A model generated the notes under the pieces. The model was not told where the DNA came from, did not search any database, and was given only the letters and a program-made list of their open reading frames with translations. Below are positions 37,758 to 46,596 of a stretch of DNA of 64,000 nt, piece by piece. The position numbers and the translations under genes were made by a program. Origin of the DNA: Gammaproteobacteria bacterium (GTDB lineage Bacteria > Pseudomonadota > Gammaproteobacteria > JAJFJF01); contig JAJFJF010000022.1 of NCBI GenBank assembly GCA_021774255.1, positions 1 through 64,000 of the forward strand, read 5' to 3'. Position 1 is the first letter of the stretch. Each line of letters opens with the position of its first letter.

Positions 37758-38795
37758 CTAAAACGATGGTGGAATTTCCTTCGTTATCAACACAGGCACA
37801 CGTGGGAAAAGTGTGCGGAAGATATGACGGCGCTCTTTCTTCAACACTAATGAAAACTTCCGCTCAAACCCTAAGGTTTGCAGCACGATAGATTGACGAT
37901 CGGTCAAAATGGCAATTTTCAGTTCAGAGTGCATGGTATCGGCATCTTCTGTGCTTTCAGGCTCTTCTTGTGTTCTGAAAACAAGTACACGCAATGTTCT
38001 ATCACGTGCATCTTCAATCAAGGCCTCAAACTCAGCGATTTCTTCTGCTGATAAGTCAAGCTCATCGGCTACAACAGGTAAGCCCGCTTTACCGAAGGTC
38101 AATACTTTAAAGCTTAAAGCATTCGCTGTTTGAGGTACTATGATTTGAGGAGGGGCGATGCTACAAAATTGTGGCAATATCCCCCAGCTACCGATGATTG
38201 AACAGCTGTTGCCGTTGGCACTAGGGTCAAGCAAAGCGTTCTCTGTCTTCATAAAGGTAATTTCAGGGAGCTCAAACAGCCCTTGTGGCTTCACAAAAAT
38301 TTCTATGCTTCTATCTTCGCGCAAGCCTGTCATGACGTATTGCTGCTCTTCGCTTATCTTAACGATAAACCATTCTTCATCATGGTGAATACCCTCTTCT
38401 TTCCAAGGATCGGTCACGATAGCTTTAAAGATAAGTACACGGAAGCTTTCGGGGTGCAGGGCAGCCGCCTCGTACAACTCAGCTATCACTTGTTCCGGCA
38501 GTTCTCCCGCTTCTACTAAAGGAATAATGTCGTTAACGTCAGTCAGCATCCATGTGGCATAATCGGCTACCATATCAGGCGCCCCGGCCGAAGCTGCTTC
38601 ACTTCCTCCTCCCCCACCAGAGACAAAAAAATCACAATATATTCCTAAGAAAACACCATTAGGCCCACCAAGATATTTTCTTTCACAATCTGCAGGGGTC
38701 CAATCAAATGGATCATCTGCAGCACTGGCTAAGCTCGCTAAGGGTAAAATCAACCCTAGGAGTAGCAATCGTTTAATCAACTGTTTTTTAAACAT
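37758..38795 (-). CDS. Secreted two-repeat paralogue family protein 1
   Basis: Encodes 345 residues. Signal peptide LLLLGLILPLASLASA ends near residue 25. Two repeats follow, each with an early Cys pair (CERKYLGGPNGVFLGIYC; CSIIGSWGILPQFC), a helix of the type LPEQVIAELYEAA or LSAEEIAEFEALIEDA, a strand RVLIFKA or RTLRVLVFRT, a second strand ending in E-x-Q-Y or DRQSIVLQTLG, and a final basic strand such as ERKFSLVLKKERRHIFRTLF. The other four members at 38828-43411 share this plan. Location should be periplasm or outside the cell. Probably the last gene of an operon with 38828-39445 and 39515-40057, closed by the terminator at 37709. Family not recognised. Confidence 0.85.
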   Translation of the reverse strand: MFKKQLIKRLLLLGLILPLASLASAADDPFDWTPADCERKYLGGPNGVFLGIYCDFFVSGGGGGSEAASAGAPDMVADYATWMLTDVNDIIPLVEAGELPEQVIAELYEAAALHPESFRVLIFKAIVTDPWKEEGIHHDEEWFIVKISEEQQYVMTGLREDRSIEIFVKPQGLFELPEITFMKTENALLDPSANGNSCSIIGSWGILPQFCSIAPPQIIVPQTANALSFKVLTFGKAGLPVVADELDLSAEEIAEFEALIEDARDRTLRVLVFRTQEEPESTEDADTMHSELKIAILTDRQSIVLQTLGFERKFSLVLKKERRHIFRTLFPRVPVLITKEIPPSF

Positions 38796-38827
38796 TCGGT
38801 ACTCTCCGTATTAAATTCTAAAATGCG

Positions 38828-39445
38828 CTATGAAACTAGGTCAGGTTGATTCATCTTAATATGTGAAAACTCGACTTCGTTTACAAATGAGCTTTTCCGT
38901 TTAATGATGAAAGAAACGTAACTAAACACCTCTGGAGGCTCAATATCGAAGAAAACATCAAAAAACGAATCAGGCGCAAGTGATACATCTTGTACCGCAA
39001 TCGCTAAATCTTTATCGATAAATGAGACGTTTAACGGAATGATAGGGAAATGTGGTGGCCACATCGCATCTTCTTCTGTGTTAGCAGCAAAGTGCTCTTC
39101 AATAAATTCGCGCTCAAAGAAGAGGATATAAAATCTATCATGGCCTAGCGTATCCATGTAGTCGCCCATACCCGCAATTTGCTCATCAGACAATTCAAAC
39201 TTATCTTGATAGCTCAGTAAATCATGTCTGTCTTTGATTTCGATAATGGTATAAAGCGATTTCAGATTGTCTTGAGCCCGAGAATAAGGGATAAACGCAC
39301 ACAATGCCCATTGTTGTAAAACAACGGTACAACCAGACTTAGGTACCGCTGCACTTGAGCGCTCCAATGCAAGCGCGGAGCCCAATGGCACCATCGCTAT
39401 TACCGCGCTCAGAAGCAATGTTCTAATAGCAGTTATTTTTAACAT
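38828..39445 (-). CDS. Secreted single-repeat paralogue family protein 2
   Basis: Encodes 205 residues with a signal peptide ending near residue 27 (PLGSALA). It keeps one unit of the family: the Cys pair CTVVLQQWALC, the helix ELSDEQIAGMGDYMDTLG, the strand RFYILFFER, and a terminal region with VFSYVSFIIKRKSSFVNEVE. Divergence from its neighbours is strong, so it is the most derived member. The gap to the next gene is 32 bp. No catalytic motif is visible. Confidence 0.75.
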   Translation of the reverse strand: MLKITAIRTLLLSAVIAMVPLGSALALERSSAAVPKSGCTVVLQQWALCAFIPYSRAQDNLKSLYTIIEIKDRHDLLSYQDKFELSDEQIAGMGDYMDTLGHDRFYILFFEREFIEEHFAANTEEDAMWPPHFPIIPLNVSFIDKDLAIAVQDVSLAPDSFFDVFFDIEPPEVFSYVSFIIKRKSSFVNEVEFSHIKMNQPDLVS

Positions 39446-39514
39446 GTAATTCTTCTCCGTATTAATTAGTTTTTAAAGCAGAAACATAAGCAATGTTCAT
39501 TTCATAAAAAATGC

Positions 39515-40057
39515 TTACCGTCTTATTCTGCAAGCTTCTAGTATTTCTTCTTGAATATCCAGCGAAAACGTTTTGAGAACAGGCACATTGGCACCTAAAC
39601 CATGCTCATTTTTTTCTGTCAGAAATATACCGAAACCTCGAGTAATATTCAGGCCAACCAAATTAATAAACTGCTCCGTTGTCAGTGAGGCAAAACGCGA
39701 TGCCAAAGGATCAACTTCTGTCGATTGGAAGTACATGCCCTTATGCGCGCCACCACTTAACATCGCCTCAAGTTCAGCAATAAGCTCTGGCTCAAGATTC
39801 ATGTGCTCGTCGGCAACTTCAAGACTGCGTTTGCTTTTAACCCAAAAATAATCAAGCTCTGGCAGGTTCTCGATAACGCAGACTTCGTCCACCTCATCAA
39901 AAGTAACCTCTGGATTAAACTTACACCACTCACCAATATACGGCAGGCCATCGCCCCCAATTCTTGTGCAATCCAGCGGTACGTGGTCATCCGCGCTGGC
40001 TGCAGCAGGCAATAGCATACCTGCCACTAATAAAAGTTTTATCAACTTTGTTTTCAT
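39515..40057 (-). CDS. Secreted single-repeat paralogue family protein 3
   Basis: Encodes 180 residues with signal peptide LLLVAGMLLPAAASA. The unit has the Cys pair in CTRIGGDGLPYIGEWCKFNP, then a strand with DYFWVKSKRSLEV, the helix LEPELIAELEAMLSGGAHKG, and T-x-x-x-F-I-N-L in place of the usual E-Y-D-x-L. It is the first gene of the probable three-gene operon ending at 37758. A 12-bp palindrome ATTTGATCAAAT lies 32-43 bp upstream and a 14-bp palindrome AATTCTGCAGAATT 64-77 bp upstream. Confidence 0.75.
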   Translation of the reverse strand: MKTKLIKLLLVAGMLLPAAASADDHVPLDCTRIGGDGLPYIGEWCKFNPEVTFDEVDEVCVIENLPELDYFWVKSKRSLEVADEHMNLEPELIAELEAMLSGGAHKGMYFQSTEVDPLASRFASLTTEQFINLVGLNITRGFGIFLTEKNEHGLGANVPVLKTFSLDIQEEILEACRIRR

Positions 40058-40693
40058 CTTCGATTTGCTCCCTATAGGTTGGTTGAAGATTTGATCAAAT
40101 TACGTCTTCTTGTAGTGTTAAATTCTGCAGAATTCTAAAGCTACAGCCGGTAAAGTAAGGCAAACCCATAGGGGAGTCAAGGCATTATTTTATAACTCTT
40201 TTTTTTACATAATGTTCTACACAGTTGAAATTCAAAATCGCGTTTTTCTTTCAAAGGGAACCTAAAAAAGCAGATAAAATTAGCGTGATAGTCTTTATGA
40301 AGAAATAATAATGAAAAAAACAATAGTAGTTAGGCAAATATCTTTTTTGTAGTTTTTCATTTATTTTTACTTTTTTGTTTCATTTTTTATTTTTAAGTTA
40401 TTTCTAAGACAAGACAGGAAAAACTGTCATGTGGAATAACAGAAAACAACTCACCAATACGGCCCTAAGTAGTCTGCCTACCTTACTACGTTAGTCATGC
40501 TGCTAGCACGTAGCAATCAGCTTTGCTTAGTCTGTTGTTTGCCTGTTGCTTGAAGTGTTTGTTGTTAGTCTGCTAGATATAAAATGGCCTAAGCCGGCAA
40601 GCAAAGCGGAAATAAAAAGCGGGAATAATCAGTTTGTTTTAGGGAATGATGAGAATAATAAGCGTGCCATGGAAACAAATAAATACACTCGAC
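40058..40693. other. AT-rich intergenic region within the secreted-paralogue island
   Basis: Palindromes ATTTGATCAAAT (40089-40100) and AATTCTGCAGAATT (40121-40134) may be operators for the gene starting at 40057. The rest is AT-rich with long T-runs near 40200 and 40320-40400. Short open frames here lack coding character. Confidence 0.5.
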
Positions 40694-40728
40694 AAAAAAA
40701 ACGGCGCGCCTCTTATGAAGCGCGCCGT
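40694..40728 (-). terminator. Rho-independent terminator after the gene at 40765-41886
   Basis: Stem ACGGCGCGC/GCGCGCCGT around an 10-nt loop, followed on the minus strand by a run of seven or more T. Clearly oriented for the minus-strand gene. Confidence 0.9.
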
Positions 40729-40764
40729 CATGTCCTACACGTTTTTACCTAACAACTTACTGCA

Positions 40765-41886
40765 TTAACTAATATTTCCAACTTCAAGCAGCAATGTACG
40801 CAGCAAGAAAGGCTTACGCACTAATTTAATAGGCTTATGCAATCTAGGCACATCAAGATTGAGCTGGAATGACTTAAAGATATTTACCGGGCTATCCTCT
40901 ATAAAACGTCTTTCAAGCAATGATTCATAAGACGCCAGCGTATCATATTGTGCTTTATTTAGTTTCACGATACGGAAGTTTGGCAAATGATTGTCTAGCG
41001 TATCGCTATCTTTAGTCACTTCAAAAAACAGCAAACGCGTTCTTCTGTTGAACTGCAGGTCTTCAGCGATCTCAGCCACCCATTCGCTGCCTAAACCTAA
41101 CTCTTCAGCAACAGCCTCTGCACCCTGCTGATTGCTGATCAATAAGGTTTTAAAGACTGCAGGTATATTGCTATTGCTGCCCCCTGGGCCAGCAAGCACA
41201 CAACGCTCCCACAAATGCACTTTTGAAATAGGCGCAAAGATGTTGTCACACGTTGCATTTGCAGAAACAGGCTCTTCTCCCACCGCTACTAAAAATGTTT
41301 TAAGCGCAACAAGTTCTTTTACAAAATGATAATCTGCTTTCTTATCCAAATACAACTTAAAGGATTTGGCATACTGGCTAGAAGGATCCTCTATACCTAT
41401 GAAAGATTCTACCGCATTTGACCATTCATGTTCAGATAACACATCGTATTCTTCTTCATCTAACAGCACCAAATGTGGAAAGGCAAAACCTGAATCAATT
41501 TCTTCTTGAACGTCAGCTGATTCATGATGACCGAACTCACCTTTGAACAGCATTAAACGCTTTTTCTTACCTGGGTGAACTAACGCAAGCAATTCTTCCA
41601 CCGCTTCTTCAGGTAAGTCAATTTCTGCTTGCAGCGCACGAATGCTACGTGGGCCGCTTAACAAAAAGGTTTCAAAGGTAGGGGTAGCGAATGATTCTGT
41701 CTCTGGATCAAATTCTGGGCTAAACTCACAGACTTTGATAATGCCATGGCCAAGTACAAACGTCAGTTGACACTCTGCAGGCACGAGGCTAAAACGATCT
41801 TCGATAGGACCAGGGTGCGCACTGGCAACACCTGACATTAACATCCCTGTTAACAATAAAGCTAAACTAGCTTGTTTTAATTTCAT
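40765..41886 (-). CDS. Secreted two-repeat paralogue family protein 4
   Basis: Encodes 373 residues from the ATG at 41886, which has a strong AAGGAGAG 6 bp upstream; an ATG seven codons earlier is less likely. Signal peptide ends near residue 22 (SGVASA). Repeat 1 has CQLTFVLGHGIIKVCEFSPE, LSGPRSIRALQAEIDLPEEA, RLMLFKGE, EEEYDVLSEHE and FKLYLDKKADYHFVKELVAL. Repeat 2 has CDNIFAPISKVHLWERC, LLISNQQGAEAVAEELGL, RTRLLFFEVT, NKAQYDTLASYE and FQLNLDVPRL. Each repeat thus ends with a basic K-x-x-x-L-(R/K)-T-x-L strand. This and the 42350-43411 gene are the clearest members and define the family. Has its own terminator at 40694. Confidence 0.88.
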   Translation of the reverse strand: MKLKQASLALLLTGMLMSGVASAHPGPIEDRFSLVPAECQLTFVLGHGIIKVCEFSPEFDPETESFATPTFETFLLSGPRSIRALQAEIDLPEEAVEELLALVHPGKKKRLMLFKGEFGHHESADVQEEIDSGFAFPHLVLLDEEEYDVLSEHEWSNAVESFIGIEDPSSQYAKSFKLYLDKKADYHFVKELVALKTFLVAVGEEPVSANATCDNIFAPISKVHLWERCVLAGPGGSNSNIPAVFKTLLISNQQGAEAVAEELGLGSEWVAEIAEDLQFNRRTRLLFFEVTKDSDTLDNHLPNFRIVKLNKAQYDTLASYESLLERRFIEDSPVNIFKSFQLNLDVPRLHKPIKLVRKPFLLRTLLLEVGNIS

Positions 41887-42286
41887 GAGATCTCTCCTTG
41901 ATATCACAATTATTTTATTTCACAGCTGAGGACCGCCTTCTCAACTTTCACACGCTTTTCTTTTTATTATTCAATGCAAAAGGCCATACAGCTGCACGTT
42001 TGGTTAACAACCATATTTAGTGTAGTTAATAATTCTAAATATGCGAGTTTCTCAGGCAAAAATTGTTCAAAAAATAACGAATTACACTCAAGCAATCCTC
42101 TGGTTGAGATTGTTATTTTATTTTTAATAGGTTAAATATTATTTTTGAATAGCTGATAATGAGGTGAGTAGCTACTCGGCAAGGCTCACTGGCAAGAAGC
42201 GCTCTGCGGATTGCTAACCCCGATTATCTACTTATCTACAAATCAAATTTAGTGAACTGCGTTGGTTCACCAGCCAACCGGCACCA
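41887..42286. other. AT-rich intergenic region
   Basis: Upstream region of the gene at 40765-41886. It contains AAATTGTTCAAAAAAT at 42058-42073, an imperfect version of the palindromes upstream of 40057 and 43411. No gene seen. Confidence 0.4.
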
Positions 42287-42317
42287 TAAAAAAAGCGCCC
42301 TAAAAAGGGCGCTTTTT
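42287..42317 (-). terminator. Rho-independent terminator after the gene at 42350-43411
   Basis: AAAAAGCGCCC, 5-nt loop, GGGCGCTTTTT, so T-runs are present in both directions. Confidence 0.9.
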
Positions 42318-42349
42318 GGTTTAACGAAACCCGTTACTGCAAAAATAGG

Positions 42350-43411
42350 CTATGCGTCTACACCACCCAGTCTTGTCGTTTTCAGCAAGAAAGGTTCACG
42401 CTTTAAGATATGACCCCATTGAGCAGGTTCAACCGCTAATTTAAAGGTCACAAAACGACGATCAGCTGTAGAGCTTGAATACTCATGACTTGCTAGCGCA
42501 TCCCACTGTGTGCTGTTTAACTTAAAGATACGGAAGTTTAAGCCTTCAGCTGATGGGTCTTCATCGGTTTCTGTGAAGAAAATAGCACGCGTAATACGGT
42601 TGTGCGCGACTGATTCTTGGAGTTCAGCCACTTGCTCTTCGCTTAAGTTTAATTCTTCAGCAATGGCTTCCAACGCACGGCCACGGTGACGAAGACGTGC
42701 CGTGATATAAGCCGTTGGCTCGGGACCGAATCGTTCGCCTTCTGCTGCCAATACACAATGCTCAAACATCAAGTCTTCGTTTAAGTAGAAATCTTCACAC
42801 GCAGCAGGGGTGAGTACTGGCTCAGAACTGCTCGCTGCTTCTACAGATCCTGGCACACCTGCGAAGTAAGTGATCATGGCATCGATGCGCTTGAGGCTAA
42901 ATTTACGCTTGCGCTCTAAAAACAATTTAAAGGTTTTAACAACGCCACTTGCACCCATAGGTGGTTCGATAGGTGCGATAAGACCGTTGTACTCAGTTAA
43001 TACATCATACTCTGCACGGTCAAGCTTCACTAAACGGAAACCTCTTGGCTCTTGATCGCGATTTACCGCTTTAAAGAACACAAGACGTAATGGCCAGCTT
43101 CCAGCTGCTTCTTCCATTAACTCAGCCACTTGTTCTTCTGTTAAAGCTGCTTCCTGAGCAAATGCTGTCACAGATTCGGGGGTCGTGAGTAAAATGGTTC
43201 TGAACTCAGGGATAACTGTCTCCCCTGGAACAGCTGTTTCATCACTTACAGCAACGCTTATATATGGCGCAAAATCACAGATTTCTTGTTTTAGCAAAAA
43301 GCTAAATTTACATTGTGCTGGTTGCAAATCACGAATATCTCCTGCAGCAGCGTTTAAGGGTAATAACACTGCCGCAAGCAGTGATAAACCCACTAGTTTC
43401 ATTTTCAACAT
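42350..43411 (-). CDS. Secreted two-repeat paralogue family protein 5
   Basis: Encodes 353 residues from the ATG at 43411, preceded by AAGGAGAT at a good distance; an ATG 51 bp earlier would add a charged non-signal extension. Signal peptide LSLLAAVLLPLNAAAG. Repeat 1: CKFSFLLKQEIC, TTPESVTAFAQEAALTEEQV, LRLVFFKAVN, LDRAEYDVLTEYN, FKLFLERKRKFSLKRIDAMI. Repeat 2: CEDFYLNEDLMFEHC, LRHRGRALEAIAEELNLSEE, ITRAIFFTETD, LNSTQWDALASHE, FKLAVEPAQWGHILKREPFL. It lies next to, and divergent from, gatB. Function unknown; the conserved Cys pairs fit disulfides in the periplasm. Confidence 0.88.
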   Translation of the reverse strand: MLKMKLVGLSLLAAVLLPLNAAAGDIRDLQPAQCKFSFLLKQEICDFAPYISVAVSDETAVPGETVIPEFRTILLTTPESVTAFAQEAALTEEQVAELMEEAAGSWPLRLVFFKAVNRDQEPRGFRLVKLDRAEYDVLTEYNGLIAPIEPPMGASGVVKTFKLFLERKRKFSLKRIDAMITYFAGVPGSVEAASSSEPVLTPAACEDFYLNEDLMFEHCVLAAEGERFGPEPTAYITARLRHRGRALEAIAEELNLSEEQVAELQESVAHNRITRAIFFTETDEDPSAEGLNFRIFKLNSTQWDALASHEYSSSTADRRFVTFKLAVEPAQWGHILKREPFLLKTTRLGGVDA

Positions 43412-43692
43412 GATCAATCTCCTTATTGTCAGTTTTTCATTCCTTGAAGACACAGCGCTCACAACGTGCCGTGGTAATTATAAGTTAGAAGTGGGTCTGA
43501 GATTTGTCAAGGAATGTACTGTATTAAATTTGAACAAATTTATTCGAATCGAGACTCACATTAATTCAAGATTTGACCCTTCGTGTGTGCTTCAGGCTTG
43601 AGATAGGATGCTAAAAATAATGCTTGTGAGAAGTTTCACGCCGTTTCAGTACACACTGAAATAAATTAAACTAATAATCAAAAGGTTATCTT
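43412..43692. promoter_or_regulatory. Divergent control region between gatB and the secreted-paralogue island
   Basis: Contains the palindrome AAATTTGAACAAATTT at 43526-43541. Before gatB only AAAAGGTTATCTT precedes the ATG at 43693, giving AAAGG as a weak ribosome-binding site. As gatB cannot be read from the gatCA promoter through opposing genes without passing terminators, it needs its own promoter here. Confidence 0.45.
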
Positions 43693-45120
43693 ATGCAATG
43701 GGAAACGGTGGTAGGTCTTGAGATCCATGCGCAGCTTAGCACGCAATCAAAGATTTTTTCAGGTGCGGCAACCGCTTATGGCGCGGCCCCCAACACACAG
43801 GCCTGTAATATTGACCTTGGCTTGCCGGGTGTCTTGCCTGTACTGAATAAAGCCACTGTTGAGAAAGCGGTGAAATTTGGCCTGAGCATCGATGCCGAGC
43901 TTGCCCCCCGCTCCGTGTTTGCCCGCAAAAACTATTTTTACCCGGATTTACCCAAAGGCTATCAAATTAGCCAGTTTGAGCTCCCCATTGTGGGCCCGGG
44001 TCATATTGATATTGTGTATGATGGCGACAGCAAGCGCGTGGGCATTACCCGCGCCCACTTGGAAGAAGACGCCGGTAAATCATTGCATGAAGAATTCCCT
44101 AATTTAACCGGTATCGATTTAAATCGCGCGGGCACCCCGCTGCTCGAAATCGTGTCTGAACCCGACATGCGCTCTGCCAAAGAAGCGGTGGCCTATGCCA
44201 AAGCCATCCACTCTTTAGTGCGCTATCTTGAAATTTGCGATGGCAATATGCAAGAAGGCTCTTTTCGCTGTGATGCAAATGTGTCTATCCGCCCCAAAGG
44301 CGAAACAAAATTGGGCACACGCACCGAAGTCAAAAACGTCAATTCCTTTCGCTATCTTGAGCGCGCCATTAACTATGAAGTCGAACGCCAAATTGATGTG
44401 ATCGAATCTGGTCAAAAGGTGACACAAGAAACGCGCCTGTTTGACGCTGCCAAAAATGAAACCCGTTCGATGCGCAGCAAAGAAGAAGCAACCGATTATC
44501 GTTATTTCCCTGATCCCGATCTACTGCCGGTGGATATTGATCGTGCTTTTATTGAATCCGTGCGTGCTGAGCTGCCGGAGTTGCCACACGAAAAACAACA
44601 GCGCTTCGTAAACGAGTATAGCCTCAGCGAATACGATGCTAACGTGCTCACCAGCAACCCTGAAATGGCGAATTACTTTGAAGAAGTGGTCACGGCTGCT
44701 GAGCAACCTAAACTGGCTGCCAACTGGGTCATGGGGGAGCTGATGGCGGCGCTGAATAAAGAAAACCTTGAGATCGCTGACTGCCCTATTTCGGCAGCGC
44801 ATTTAGGCGGTTTGTTGCAGCGGATCAGTGACAACACGATTTCAGGCAAAATCGCCAAAGAAATCTTTACCATGCTCTGGCATCACCCACAAAAAACAGC
44901 CGATGACATCATTGAAGCGCAAGGCTTAAAACAAGTCTCTGATAGCGGCGCGATTGAAGCGATGATTGACGACGTCATGAATGCCAACCCGAAACAACTC
45001 GAGCAATATCGTGGTGGGCAAGATAAATTATTTGGCTTTTTTGTTGGGCAGGTGATGAAGTTATCGAAAGGCAAGGCCAACCCGCAGCAGGTGAATGAGT
45101 TGTTGAAAAAGAAATTATAG
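43693..45120 (+). CDS. gatB: Asp-tRNA(Asn)/Glu-tRNA(Gln) amidotransferase subunit B
   Basis: Binds the mischarged tRNA and activates its side-chain carboxylate with ATP. The 475-residue product has the family's opening [20 protein letters not shown], the conserved [33 protein letters not shown], the glutamyl-binding [15 protein letters not shown], and a C-terminal YqeY-like tail domain. Length is normal. It is physically separated from gatCA. Confidence 0.98.
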   Translation: MQWETVVGLEIHAQLSTQSKIFSGAATAYGAAPNTQACNIDLGLPGVLPVLNKATVEKAVKFGLSIDAELAPRSVFARKNYFYPDLPKGYQISQFELPIVGPGHIDIVYDGDSKRVGITRAHLEEDAGKSLHEEFPNLTGIDLNRAGTPLLEIVSEPDMRSAKEAVAYAKAIHSLVRYLEICDGNMQEGSFRCDANVSIRPKGETKLGTRTEVKNVNSFRYLERAINYEVERQIDVIESGQKVTQETRLFDAAKNETRSMRSKEEATDYRYFPDPDLLPVDIDRAFIESVRAELPELPHEKQQRFVNEYSLSEYDANVLTSNPEMANYFEEVVTAAEQPKLAANWVMGELMAALNKENLEIADCPISAAHLGGLLQRISDNTISGKIAKEIFTMLWHHPQKTADDIIEAQGLKQVSDSGAIEAMIDDVMNANPKQLEQYRGGQDKLFGFFVGQVMKLSKGKANPQQVNELLKKKL

Positions 45121-45139
45121 AATCAGCCTTTTTCCAATG

Positions 45140-45180
45140 AACCCCTCACCCTAGCCCTCTCCCCTTAGAGGGGAGAGGGA
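45140..45180. repeat. Dispersed palindromic repeat, copy 4
   Basis: Reads ACCCCTCACCCTAGCCCTCT then CCCCTTAGAGGGGAGAGGGA, directly after gatB. Confidence 0.9.
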
Positions 45181-45313
45181 ACAATTTTTTAGGATAGCTC
45201 GCTTTGCTAGCATTTCCAATGCTGGTCAAGACTATTTTTTCCAAGATGCTTTCTCAAAAATGAAAAAGAAGGGTATTTGCCAGGGCCAATGACTATTTTG
45301 TTTGCCTAATAAG

Positions 45314-45440
45314 ATCCCCTCTCCCCTTCAAGGGGGCGAGCAGCATGTCTGCGAGCGCCTTGCGCACGGAAAGCGCAAGGCCGGCTTGTCAGCGAAGCAG
45401 GGATAGCGCAGCGCTAACAAGGGGCTGGGGTGAGGGGTTA
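45314..45440. repeat. Dispersed palindromic repeat, copy 5, split by an internal insert
   Basis: The two arms (CCCCTCTCCCCTTCAAGGGG at 45316-45335; GGGGCTGGGGTGAGGGGTTA at 45421-45440) match the element but are separated by about 80 bp of G+C-rich sequence containing smaller inverted repeats (GCCTTGCGC/GCGCAAGGC). Could be a nested or composite repeat. Confidence 0.8.
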
Positions 45441-45455
45441 TTTAGGCACAACACC

Positions 45456-46475
45456 TTATTGCATTACAGCCAAAATATTAATCCCCTGCACACAATTTTT
45501 GCCTTTACCCCACGACGTGCAGTCATACACACCTTCTCGCGCCCAATATGGCTGCAAGTAATCAAATAACGGCTGTTCGACGACCCGAAACACACTGCTC
45601 ACTGAAGCAGCATGGCGAAAATAAGCACGCCCGTCACGCTGAATCACAAACCCTTGATGCGACACCAACATGCGCGTGCCAATGGCCTCACGCAGATCCC
45701 AACCGGGGCGTACAATTTGAATGACCGCACCATTGGGAATGTGCGTTAATATTGCTTCTGGATCATCTGCACCAAAAATGGTTTTTAATGATAAATAAGG
45801 CAAATAAGCCCAGTCATTCTTCACATTAGCAGATTCTGCATGCAGTGCGGCTAAGGCGACTTCTTTCTCGGCTTCATTTGCCTTCGGCAACACAATGCGA
45901 TCCATTGGTAATTTCCCGTACCATGCTTTTTTATTGATGTAGACCAGCGGTGTATTGGCCACACGTGCCATATAGGCACTCGCGGTATCGAGCGCTTTCT
46001 CACGTACATCTTGTGTGGCATCCACAAAAATGCCATTGGCGATATTATTCGGCACCCAATCGCTGCTGGGGAAATGATTACGCGTGACAAATGATATCTC
46101 ACTATCTTTGTAACGAATGTTATTCATATTTGCTTGGAAGGCGGGCAAGTCGCGTGCTTGGGCCAAACTCACAACCGTCTCAACAAACGTTGTGCAGTCA
46201 AATACATCAAAACGATACAATGGGCTTTGATTATAATGGCCTGTTGGCCCCTCACCCAGTGGGCCGTACGCATAGGGGTAATTGCCTTTGATGAAGTAGT
46301 CTGTCAGCGCCGTGATTTTTTCATCTACGCTGCCCAGATCGCGCACTTGGGCAATCAACACTTCTGCTTGGTGATCGGTTTCGCGCTGACTTGGGAAGTC
46401 AGTTGTGCCTGCAAATGCGAGACTGCTGCAGCAAAGAAATAGTAACTTAGACGCTAATAACTTATATAAAGCCAT
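45456..46475 (-). CDS. DUF1460 family protein, probable NlpC/P60-like peptidase or amidase
   Basis: A 339-residue exported protein with signal peptide (LLASKLLFLCCSSLAFA). It matches the DUF1460 family, whose members are NlpC/P60-like with a Cys-His centre: the candidate nucleophile Cys lies in FDCTTFVETVVSLAQARDLP near residue 95 and a candidate His in MLVSHQGFVIQRDGRAYFRH near residue 278-295. A conserved NHFPSSDWVPNN segment follows the Cys helix. Expected site is the periplasm, acting on peptidoglycan fragments, as inferred from the family. It is followed by no partner gene. Confidence 0.8.
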   Translation of the reverse strand: MALYKLLASKLLFLCCSSLAFAGTTDFPSQRETDHQAEVLIAQVRDLGSVDEKITALTDYFIKGNYPYAYGPLGEGPTGHYNQSPLYRFDVFDCTTFVETVVSLAQARDLPAFQANMNNIRYKDSEISFVTRNHFPSSDWVPNNIANGIFVDATQDVREKALDTASAYMARVANTPLVYINKKAWYGKLPMDRIVLPKANEAEKEVALAALHAESANVKNDWAYLPYLSLKTIFGADDPEAILTHIPNGAVIQIVRPGWDLREAIGTRMLVSHQGFVIQRDGRAYFRHAASVSSVFRVVEQPLFDYLQPYWAREGVYDCTSWGKGKNCVQGINILAVMQ

Positions 46476-46495
46476 ATTGACCCCCTAAAAAAAAT

Positions 46496-46550
46496 AACCC
46501 CTCACCCTAACCCTCTCCCCTCCAAGGGGAGAGGGCCGGGGTGAGGGGTT
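46496..46550. repeat. Dispersed palindromic repeat, copy 6
   Basis: Reads AACCCCTCACCCTAACCCTC and ends GGGCCGGGGTGAGGGGTT, a near-perfect inverted repeat with both ends complete. It is the fullest copy in the window. Confidence 0.92.
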
Positions 46551-46596
46551 CACTAACCCCAGCAATAAACTATAAAAAACTACAATGAACTAAAAA

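Noticed and set aside
40546-40752. 68-residue plus-strand frame within the secreted-paralogue island
   Set aside because: It runs through the terminator of the minus-strand gene, has poor codon character and no ribosome-binding site.
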